Part shown: positions 1 to 5,414 of the stretch, one piece after another
How positions within the stretch are numbered: position 1 is the first letter of the stretch
Layout: each line of letters opens with the position of its first letter
Source: Planctomycetaceae bacterium
GTDB taxonomy: Bacteria > Planctomycetota > Planctomycetia > Planctomycetales > Planctomycetaceae
Reading direction: 5' to 3'
Length of the DNA: 7,539 nucleotides
Assembly: GCA_023258825.1 (NCBI GenBank)
Contig: JALQWE010000166.1
Span: 1 to 7,539 of the forward strand
The notes under the pieces: model-generated
Told to the model about the DNA's origin: nothing
Database searches by the model: none
What the model saw: the letters and a program-made list of their open reading frames with translations, nothing else
Program-made: the position numbers and the translations under genes

Positions 1-30
1 GACTTCATCACAGCAACTCCGAAAAGCGGA

Positions 31-49
31 GCAGGGAGAGCCTCCCTGC
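31..49. repeat. Short perfect inverted repeat (hairpin)
   Basis: GCAGGGAG at 31-38 and CTCCCTGC at 42-49 are exact reverse complements around a 3-nt loop, giving an 8-bp hairpin. No T-run follows, so it is not a standard intrinsic terminator. It may be the end of a gene unit lying before the window or one more member of the GC-rich repeats that fill the next 500 bp. Its function is unknown. Confidence 0.4.
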
Positions 50-243
50 CGGGCGAACAGGGCCACATCGCCCCATCTGCCGGTTGCTGCGATCCTCCCC
101 AGCAGAATTTTTTAAGCCTTCAGAATCGCAAAAACGTCACCTCGCCAGTCAGCCGCAAAATTCATTTTCCCCCCAAACCGGCGGGCGAAGCACGGGGGCG
201 AGCGATGAGGAACAAGGAACGAGCGGTGCCTGCGTCCCAGCTG

Positions 244-540
244 AAATTGAGCCCTCCCGCCGAAAAAATCCATCGGTGTTGATCCGTGTCCCCCCGTGGT
301 TCTGAAACCCAAAGCCCAGCCGCATCCATGTTTGCGGCTCAGATGGAACTTCGCCCTCCCCTTTGCCGCGAACAACAGCATCGGGAGGGCGCGGCTCCTG
401 CCAAGCCGCAAACCCTTTCGCCGTAGATGTTTGCGAAGAAAACCGTGCGAATCGCAACCGGCCGCTAACGCGTTGCCGCTCACCAGTGCTGTGCGGCTCA
501 GGTGGAACTTCGCCCTCCCCGTGGAACTTCGCCCTGTCTC
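244..540. repeat. Cluster of GC-rich direct and inverted intergenic repeats
   Basis: A 29-nt unit occurs at 333-361 and again at 492-520 with a single A/G difference. Its core TGGAACTTCGCCCT recurs a third time at 522-535, directly after the second copy. Its end, CGCCCTCCC (352-360), is matched in reverse complement by GGGAGGGCG (383-391), making a possible 9-bp stem with a 22-nt loop. GCGGCTC appears at 334-340, 391-397 and 493-499. The reading frames across this stretch look like translated repeat with no recognisable protein, so I call no gene here. Dispersed intergenic repeats of this type are plausible for planctomycetes. The family name and copy number cannot be judged from one locus. 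Confidence 0.6.
270..304 (-). repeat. Dispersed CACGG-type repeat fragment
   Basis: Read on the minus strand, this piece runs AACCACGG, then GGACACGGAT, then CAACACCGATGG. It is built of repeated ACACSGAT-like words. It resembles a repeat seen from memory between genes of environmental bacteria, where it is often mistranslated as a peptide containing NHGxTRINTDG. That recognition is from memory and unverified. It lies just upstream of the GC-rich repeat cluster and has no start site or coding character of its own. Confidence 0.4.
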
Positions 541-547
541 TTGTCGG

Positions 548-681
548 TTGCAATCTTTGCAATTGTCAGAACGGCCGCGGCGACGTTTTCCGGGACAATC
601 TGCCGGGTTTTGCCGGTTCTCACCCGTAAATCACTGTCGAGCCCGCGATTGACGACGATAAAATTGCATCTCCTGCAATTG
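548..681. repeat. Imperfect direct repeat pair TTGCA..TGCAATTG
   Basis: TTGCAATCTTTGCAATTG (548-565) and TTGCATCTCCTGCAATTG (664-681) share TTGCA, TCT and TGCAATTG, and start 116 bp apart. The second copy also contains the perfect inverted repeat AATTGCA (662-668) / TGCAATT (674-680) and runs into the -24 box of the sigma-54 promoter. The first copy lies about 140-160 bp before the predicted transcription start, the usual distance for an activator of sigma-54 promoters. Use as regulator sites is inferred. Confidence 0.45.
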
Positions 682-695
682 GCACCGCTCTTGCA
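679..695 (+). promoter_or_regulatory. Sigma-54 (RpoN) -24/-12 promoter
   Basis: The sequence TTGGCACCGCTCTTGCA matches the sigma-54 consensus TGGCAC-N5-TTGC(A/T) at every fixed position. The invariant GG (681-682) and GC (693-694) are separated by exactly 10 nt. Transcription would start near 705-707, about 35-45 nt before the SHOCT-domain gene. Such a promoter needs an AAA+ enhancer-binding activator, which is not encoded in this window. The match is a direct observation, and activity is inferred. Confidence 0.65.
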
Positions 696-740
696 GTCGT
701 TACAGGGGCATCTGCGACTCATGGGCATTAAGAACAAACG

Positions 741-1154
741 GTGAATGCCATGCTTCTTCAACTGTTCCAGGGCCGCAGAGGCTCGGGGCCAATCGATGTG
801 TTCCAGACGCTGATCAGCTGGTGGCCTGTGATGGTGGCAGCGGTCGGGCTGGTGGCGTTGATCTGGTGGATTCTGCACTGGGTGTCGAGAGTGAACGAAG
901 ACGTTGATCCTGCCGAAGCTCACAGAGAGATGCTGCGGACACTGAATGATTTGCGACGGGAAGGTGACTTGTCTGAGTCCGAATTCCGATCCATCAAGGG
1001 GCAACTGGTGAGCCGACTGAATGACGGTGCGCAACGGCCAAAAACCGCTGGAAAACCGGCAAAAACTGCGGCAAGCCTGCCAGAACAGACACCTGCTGAA
1101 CTGGCTGATTCTGCCTCTCCGGGAACCCACGACGCACCGCAGACAACCGAATAA
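741..1154 (+). CDS. Small membrane protein with SHOCT domain
   Basis: The 137-residue product has one strongly hydrophobic segment (about residues 24-48, rich in Trp and Val). A short oligomerisation-type SHOCT motif follows at about residues 63-93, in the pattern LxxLxxLxxxGxLSExEFxxIKxxL. The tail (95-137) is Ala/Pro/Thr-rich, probably disordered and probably cytoplasmic. The SHOCT motif is known as a short module at the ends of many unrelated bacterial proteins and does not reveal a specific function. The start used is a GTG at 741. An ATG at 750 is an equal alternative, and neither has a clear Shine-Dalgarno sequence. The gene stands alone, facing a good sigma-54 promoter match about 60 bp upstream, so it may answer to a particular stress or nutrient signal. 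A long hairpin-rich spacer separates it from clpX, so co-transcription is doubtful. Existence as a gene is fairly secure; its role is unknown. Confidence 0.78.
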   Translation: MNAMLLQLFQGRRGSGPIDVFQTLISWWPVMVAAVGLVALIWWILHWVSRVNEDVDPAEAHREMLRTLNDLRREGDLSESEFRSIKGQLVSRLNDGAQRPKTAGKPAKTAASLPEQTPAELADSASPGTHDAPQTTE

Positions 1155-1221
1155 TCGATTCAATCAGAATTCTTCAGCAATCCGACACAGAGTCCCGGGG
1201 CTGTTCAGAATACCAGGCAAG

Positions 1222-1495
1222 TCGGCGAAACGCCGAGGGTGATGGAGTCCGAAAGAAAAGGGGACAACTGAGATGTACACCAGATGAGGCGGCCTGAGGC
1301 TGCTTCTCAGGGAAGTGAAACGGGACGTGGTGGTGTGAACCCCGCGACGTCCTGAGATTCCGCTGAGTCTGTCAGGGACTTAACGGAATCAGGTGTCAGA
1401 AAATATTCCGGATGCAGCGCCACCAGGTGTTCGGTTCGCCGAAGGCCTCAGAAACGCCCATCAGGGTCATTGTCAACGTTGGCAGGGACGCCAAC
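1222..1495 (+). ncRNA. Candidate structured RNA upstream of clpX
   Basis: No convincing gene lies in 1155-1618, but this part is dense in exact hairpins. They are TCGGCG/CGCCGA around AAA (1222-1236), GTCC/GGAC with a purine-rich loop (1247-1265), GCGGCC/GGCTGC with one G-T pair around TGA (1289-1303), GGACGT/ACGTCC (1323-1352), GATTCCG/CGGAATC (1356-1390) enclosing AGTC/GACT (1366-1380), TTCGG/CCGAA around TTCG (1430-1443), and GTTGGC/GCCAAC (1478-1495). They are joined by A/G-rich linkers such as GAAGTGAAAC. The style recalls domain I of a group II intron, but no reverse transcriptase and no domain V were found, so a relic or an unrelated leader RNA is equally possible. Strand is assumed from the neighbouring genes. 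Confidence 0.35.
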
Positions 1496-1618
1496 ACCAA
1501 CGGAGTCATGTTCCTGCGAACTGTACACTCGATGCAGGGCCGTTTCTCAGCGACTTTTCCTCCAGAGTCAAGAAGAGAACGTGTTCGACCGGGTGACTGA
1601 AACATCAAAGGTAATCAG

Positions 1619-2899
1619 ATGGTATCGGGCAAGGATTTTGGGACCGGCAAGACTGCTCAACAGGGCAAGCGAAATGCCAACTGTTCTTTTTGCCGCAAGA
1701 ACTACCGTGAAGTCGGACCATTGGTCGAAGGGCCGGAAGATGTCTACATCTGCGGCGAGTGCATCGAGCTGTGCCAGTCGATTCTGGACCAGGAACGACG
1801 TCGACGCGGTGGCTCCCGCAAGCTCTTCAACCGCGTCCCGACGCCCCGCGAGATCGTTCGCGAACTGGACCAGTACGTCATTGGCCAGTCCCGCTCCAAG
1901 AAGCTGCTGTCCGTCGCTGTTCACAGCCATTACAAGCGGCTGATGCACAATCTGGAAAGCGGCACCGAGGATGTGGAAATTGAAAAGTCCAACATCCTGT
2001 TGATCGGCCCTACCGGCTCCGGGAAAACCCTGCTGGCCAAGACCCTGGCCAAGACTCTGCAGGTGCCCTTCGCCATCGGCGACGCCACGACGCTGACCGA
2101 AGCCGGCTATGTCGGTGAAGACGTCGAAAACCTGCTGCTGAAACTGCTGCATGCCGCAGACTTCGATGTCGAAGCCGCTCAGCGAGGCATCATCTTCATT
2201 GACGAAATTGACAAGATCGGCAAGACCAGCCAGAACGTCAGCATTACGCGAGACGTGTCGGGTGAAGGTGTGCAGCAGGCTCTGCTGAAGATGCTGGAAG
2301 GAACTGTCGCCAATGTGCCACCGCAGGGCGGGCGAAAGCATCCGGAACAGCAGTACATCCAGATTGATACCACCAATATTCTGTTTATCTGCGGTGGCAC
2401 GTTCGTTGGGCTGGAAGACATCGTCTCCCGCCGACTTGGACGCAAGGTGATCGGTTTCGGCTCCGGCAATCAGAATGCCGCCGAACAGGTCCGCGAGGAT
2501 ATGCTGTCAAAGGCAACGGTTGAAGACGTGATGGAGTTCGGTTTGATCCCGGAACTGCTGGGACGACTGCCGGTGATCGGAACGCTCTGTCCGCTCGACG
2601 AAGACGCGTTGATTCAGGTACTGACCGAACCCCGCAATGCTCTGGTGCGTCAGTATCGCAAGATGTTCGAAATGGAAGAGTGCGAGCTGGACTTTACCCC
2701 GGGCGCTCTGCGGGAAATTGCCAAGCTGGCACGAACCCGGGAAACGGGGGCTCGCGGCTTGCGTGCGATCCTTGAAGATGTCATGTTTGAACTGATGTTT
2801 GAACTTCCTGAACTGGAACGCGGTCGCAAGTTTGTCGTGACCGAGGAAATCGTGCGAGGGGATCGGAAGATGGAGCATCGCGATTCGGCAGCTGCCTGA
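1619..2899 (+). CDS. clpX: ATP-dependent Clp protease ATP-binding subunit ClpX
   Basis: ClpX is the hexameric AAA+ unfoldase that recognises tagged or damaged proteins and threads them into the ClpP peptidase in the cytoplasm. The 426-residue product is close to the usual length (424 in E. coli). The N-terminal zinc-binding domain has C22, C25, C45 and C48. Walker A is GPTGSGKT (130-137), the pore loop GYVGED (163-168), Walker B IIFIDE with D195/E196, the RKH loop 239-241, the ClpP-docking IGF loop 278-280, the arginine finger R316 in LIPELLGRLPV, and sensor 2 R379 in GARGLR. Every key residue is present, so it should be active and able to dock ClpP. The ATG at 1619 has a good ribosome site (AAAGG, 1607-1611) at 7-nt spacing. 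Neither clpP nor tig lies beside it here, unlike many genomes, so its partner must be elsewhere. An intrinsic terminator closes the unit. Confidence 0.98.
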   Translation: MVSGKDFGTGKTAQQGKRNANCSFCRKNYREVGPLVEGPEDVYICGECIELCQSILDQERRRRGGSRKLFNRVPTPREIVRELDQYVIGQSRSKKLLSVAVHSHYKRLMHNLESGTEDVEIEKSNILLIGPTGSGKTLLAKTLAKTLQVPFAIGDATTLTEAGYVGEDVENLLLKLLHAADFDVEAAQRGIIFIDEIDKIGKTSQNVSITRDVSGEGVQQALLKMLEGTVANVPPQGGRKHPEQQYIQIDTTNILFICGGTFVGLEDIVSRRLGRKVIGFGSGNQNAAEQVREDMLSKATVEDVMEFGLIPELLGRLPVIGTLCPLDEDALIQVLTEPRNALVRQYRKMFEMEECELDFTPGALREIAKLARTRETGARGLRAILEDVMFELMFELPELERGRKFVVTEEIVRGDRKMEHRDSAAA

Positions 2900-2932
2900 T
2901 CGGCGATCACCCTGACCACCATAAATCACTGC

Positions 2933-2966
2933 AAAAAACCTGCTCGATCTCCGAGCAGGTTTTTTT
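2933..2966 (+). terminator. Intrinsic terminator after clpX
   Basis: A perfect 14-bp stem (2933-2946 with 2952-2965) surrounds a 5-nt loop ATCTC. The GC core CCTGCTCG/CGAGCAGG is flanked by A6 on the left and a T7 run on the right (2960-2966). It begins 34 nt after the clpX stop. Because of the A-run it can also work on the other strand, but no converging gene is seen. It separates clpX from the oxidase cluster. Confidence 0.93.
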
Positions 2967-3177
2967 GCGTCTGACGCTCGGCGCTGTGCACCATGACCTG
3001 GTGTGCGGCGGTCGCTGCTGAAGACTGCATGATTGGTTGTCTGCCGCGAAGATTTGCAGATCGCGACTGGCACAGGCCCTGCCACCGAGCCGCACAGCAG
3101 GGAACGGCACCGCCTCGTCGTCGATGGCTGTCGCTGAGGATTTTCCAGTGTTGAGGGTCCCATGTGGATTCGATTGC

Positions 3178-3209
3178 TGGAGTGCCCCACGTCGCTTTCG
3201 TGGACTCCA
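3178..3209. other. Bulged hairpin in the control region
   Basis: TGGAGT (3178-3183) pairs with ACTCCA (3204-3209), and CCACG (3187-3191) pairs with CGTGG (3199-3203). A GCC bulge separates the two on the left side, and the 7-nt loop is TCGCTTT. That makes 11 exact pairs with no mismatch. No T-run follows. It lies in the 519-bp non-coding stretch 2967-3485, where I found no gene. It could be an RNA element or a protein site, and its role is unknown. Confidence 0.4.
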
Positions 3210-3274
3210 CCGCACATTGTGCGAGATCGCACGGGCAGGTGTGCTGCCGTTGACCAGAGCCGCGCGCAGCGTGT

Positions 3275-3286
3275 TGTCCCGGGACA
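3275..3286. promoter_or_regulatory. 12-bp perfect palindrome, candidate regulator site
   Basis: TGTCCCGGGACA is a perfect 12-bp palindrome. It lies about 155-168 bp before the predicted start of transcription from the sigma-54 site at 3416-3435, which is where enhancer-binding activators often bind. A second palindrome, CGGAATTCCG, sits at 3398-3407, immediately before that promoter. Use as an activator site is inferred from position and symmetry only. Confidence 0.3.
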
Positions 3287-3415
3287 GTTGGACGGAGGAA
3301 TTTGCCGCGGGAAACAAGGCCTTCGACCGCGAAATCTGCCGGTCTGAATCACGATTCCGGCCCGTGCGGATGGTTTTCAATGCGAACATCGGGAATCCGG
3401 AATTCCGTCTGACAA

Positions 3416-3435
3416 TTGGCACGCCTGGTGCTTTT
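3416..3435 (+). promoter_or_regulatory. Sigma-54-like promoter of the cbb3 cluster
   Basis: TTGGCACGCCTGGTGCTTTT matches the extended sigma-54 consensus TTGGCACG-N4-TTGCTTTT with one difference (GTGC for TTGC). The invariant GG (3418-3419) and GC (3430-3431) have the required 10-nt gap. Transcription would begin near 3442-3444, leaving a leader of about 40 nt before the cytochrome gene. The block CAATTGGCAC is identical to that of the site at 679-695. Activity has not been shown. Confidence 0.6.
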
Positions 3436-3485
3436 CTCCACCGCCGTTCCGGGAAGTCCGGGTTGTCCCTCTGGTCCAGCGGTGG

Positions 3486-4589
3486 ATGTCTTTTATGGTG
3501 TCGTCCAGGTGTTGTGCAGGTCTGTGGGTTCTGGCCATGCTGCTGGCATGCAGTGCTGGTTGTCAGCGTGCCGAGCCTGTCACGTGGGACTCATCCGAGC
3601 AGGTGCAGAAGTTACCAGAGGAGCTGGGAAAGATTGTCCGGGACGCTGTGGTTCGCCAGTCCGGCACGGCGTTGGAACCGCGATTGGCAGGGGCCGCAAC
3701 GCCACGGGATGAAGCGGGGCGCCGCAGGTTGCAGCAACACACAGCTCTGGGTCAGGCGGTCTACAACAAACGCTGCGTGCAGTGTCATGGTGTCTCCGGA
3801 GACGGGGCCGGTGCCGTGGCGGCCAGCCTGTATCCTCGTCCTCGCGACTATACCAAAGGTATCTTCAAATTTACGTCGATGCCGTATGGCAGTAAGCCGC
3901 GGCGGGACGACCTGCTGCAGACGCTGGTGCGCGGGATTTCCGGAACATCAATGCCCTCCTTTCGCCTGCTGCCTCGGAAAGAGCTTGAGGCGGTGGTGGA
4001 CTATGTGATCCTGCTGTCACGTCGGGGCGAGCTGGAGCTGCAGCTGGCCAGTGAAGCCGAGGCGTCGGAGGAGCTGGAGACGGAAACCATAGATGACTAT
4101 GTCACAACGGTGGCGGAGCGCTGGAAGGAAGGCAGTGGCCTGCCGACTCAGCCCCTGACACCGCAGCCTGAGTTGACGGAAGAGCGAATCGCGCGGGGAC
4201 GTGAGGCGTTTCTGACGCGGGGCTGCAGCAAGTGTCATGGCGAAGATGGGCGGGGCCATACGAAGGATAACATTGGACGGGATGCGTGGGGCTTTGCCAC
4301 GCGAGCCGCGGACCTGACTTCCGGGATGCTGCGTGGTGGTCAGGAACCGCTGGATGTGTACCGCCGCATTATGAACGGCATCAATGGAACTCCGATGCCG
4401 GGATTCCGCAGTGCCCTTGAGAGTGAGCCGGACACGATCTGGGATCTGGTCAGCTATGTGCTGTCGGTTTCTGAACAGCGACGGCTGGAAACAGTCGCGG
4501 GAAAGACCACGATTCCGGCGGGACTGATCAAGCCCTATGTGGAGCCGGAACCGGTTGCAGACGGTGGTTCCGGAGATTCCGCGGAATAA
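3486..4589 (+). CDS. Di-haem cytochrome c lipoprotein, probable cbb3 partner
   Basis: The 367-residue product carries two cytochrome c domains that bind haem covalently outside the cytoplasm. The N-terminus is a hydrophobic export signal (residues 11-22) ending in a lipobox-like SAGC with C26, so it is probably a lipid-anchored protein. Haem site one is CVQCH (97-101) with probable axial M156 in GTSMPSF. Haem site two is CSKCH (247-251) with M304 in GTPMPGF. An acidic linker (about 182-230) joins the domains. It is the first gene of the cluster that continues into ccoN and ccoO, so it may pass electrons to the oxidase or stand in for CcoP. CcoP also has two haems but is usually anchored by a membrane helix and encoded after ccoO. 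An ATG at 3495 (residue 4), with GGTGG 9 nt before it, is a good alternative start. The cytochrome call is secure; the role is inferred. Confidence 0.92.
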   Translation: MSFMVSSRCCAGLWVLAMLLACSAGCQRAEPVTWDSSEQVQKLPEELGKIVRDAVVRQSGTALEPRLAGAATPRDEAGRRRLQQHTALGQAVYNKRCVQCHGVSGDGAGAVAASLYPRPRDYTKGIFKFTSMPYGSKPRRDDLLQTLVRGISGTSMPSFRLLPRKELEAVVDYVILLSRRGELELQLASEAEASEELETETIDDYVTTVAERWKEGSGLPTQPLTPQPELTEERIARGREAFLTRGCSKCHGEDGRGHTKDNIGRDAWGFATRAADLTSGMLRGGQEPLDVYRRIMNGINGTPMPGFRSALESEPDTIWDLVSYVLSVSEQRRLETVAGKTTIPAGLIKPYVEPEPVADGGSGDSAE

Positions 4590-4613
4590 TCGCGGACGTG
4601 TGGCACACCAATT

Positions 4614-4648
4614 CCCGGAGCAGCCGTCGCTTCTGGCAGCTTCCCGGG
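4614..4648 (+). other. Imperfect hairpin between cytochrome and membrane-protein genes
   Basis: Left arm 4614-4625 (CCCGGAGCAGCC) pairs with right arm 4635-4648 (GGCAGCTTCCCGGG) in three blocks of 5, 3 and 3 bp, with one mismatch, a 2-nt bulge and a 9-nt loop. A smaller stem, TCCGA/TCGGA, follows at 4666-4679. No T-run follows, so full termination is unlikely. It may stabilise or partly attenuate the upstream part of the transcript. Confidence 0.3.
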
Positions 4649-4706
4649 TTCCCGAAAACTCCCGATCCGACGCATCGGACCGGCGATTCTCTGTAAGGCT
4701 TGATCT

Positions 4707-5372
4707 ATGACCGATCTGGAATTGAAACAACTGCGTGAATCTCTGGATCAGCTGAAAGGGCAGGTTCAGGTTCTGGAAGCAGAAATTGGTACACGGGAAA
4801 GTCTGCAGGACTGGGCTCCCACGACCTTTTACAGCGCGTTTTATATCACCACCGGGTTTGTGCTGGGTGGAGTGGCCGCGATGTCCAGTCTGCTGTTCAA
4901 CATCATCGGCTCTCTGGTGGCTGGCAAACATCCACTGGAGATTATCGGGGTGTACCTGACCTTCCCCCTTGGATCCCAGGCGCTGAGACTTACGACGGGC
5001 CAGGGGGCCGAGATGGCCATCGATGATGGGGTGATCCTCGCGCTCGGGTGTTGTTTGTACATCGGAACGGGGATGGTCCTCGGGATTCTGTTCCACTACG
5101 TCATTTCACGCGTGGCGGAACACAAGCCGCTGATCACCAGACTGCTGGTGGGAACCGTTCTGGGGGCGGCGGTCTGGCTGGTGAATTACTACCTGATTCT
5201 CGCATGGCTGCAGCCGCTGTTGTTTGGGGGCAACTGGATCACGGACAACGCGTTGCTTCCCTGGTGGGTTGCTCTGGCCACCCATTTTGTGTTCGGCTGG
5301 ACCATGGCCGTGATGACTCCCTTCGGAGCCTATGTGCCCTACCGACGTCCTGTGGCTCATGAATCGCTCTGA
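4707..5372 (+). CDS. Four-helix membrane protein of the cbb3 cluster, unknown function
   Basis: I do not recognise a named family. The 221-residue product starts with an amphipathic stretch (residues 2-34) with Leu/Val/Ile at heptad-like spacing, probably a short coiled coil facing the cytoplasm. About four membrane helices follow: 43-71, 108-133, 142-170 and 184-206, with a possible half-helix around 78-92. H130 and H193 lie in or beside helices. No CxxCH or other cofactor motif is visible. The ATG at 4707 has a plausible ribosome site (TAAGG, 4694-4698) 8 nt upstream. The gene lies 117 bp after the cytochrome gene and about 40 bp before ccoN, so it is very likely transcribed with the oxidase. 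It could be an accessory subunit, an assembly factor or an anchor for the cytochrome. It is not a recognisable CcoQ, CcoS, CcoH or CcoG. Confidence 0.87.
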   Translation: MTDLELKQLRESLDQLKGQVQVLEAEIGTRESLQDWAPTTFYSAFYITTGFVLGGVAAMSSLLFNIIGSLVAGKHPLEIIGVYLTFPLGSQALRLTTGQGAEMAIDDGVILALGCCLYIGTGMVLGILFHYVISRVAEHKPLITRLLVGTVLGAAVWLVNYYLILAWLQPLLFGGNWITDNALLPWWVALATHFVFGWTMAVMTPFGAYVPYRRPVAHESL

Positions 5373-5414
5373 AGCGGATTGCGGTGTCAGAGGTTTCTGA
5401 TTTTTCAAGTGGAA

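Noticed and set aside
112..652. Several overlapping open frames on both strands in the first 700 bp
   Set aside because: They are translations of the repeat cluster, as shown by recurring peptide pieces in different frames. None has a credible start or protein family.
1393..1600. Short frames of 60-70 codons upstream of clpX
   Set aside because: They lie inside the hairpin-rich block, overlap each other in different frames, and none resembles a protein.
3068..3083. Second sigma-54-like match TGGCAC-AGGCC-CTGC
   Set aside because: Spacing is right and there is one mismatch, but it lies about 400 bp before the nearest gene and lacks the extended T-rich tail. It is much weaker as a promoter than the site at 3416.
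2507..3352. Minus-strand open frame of 281 codons across the clpX 3' end and terminator
   Set aside because: It runs antisense through conserved clpX sequence and a strong terminator, with a basic, low-quality translation. It is a shadow of GC-rich coding.
3037..4008. Long open frame (323 codons) on the + strand
   Set aside because: It overlaps the di-haem cytochrome in another frame, and its translation has no family features. The CxxCH-bearing frame is clearly the real one.
4601..4615. TGGCAC-ACCAA-TTCC between the cytochrome and membrane-protein genes
   Set aside because: The essential GC of the -12 box is CC here, so it should not work as a sigma-54 promoter.
4017..5096. Minus-strand open frame of 359 codons
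   Set aside because: It is antisense to the cytochrome and the membrane-protein gene. Its translation is rich in His/Arg/Gln with no recognisable domain.
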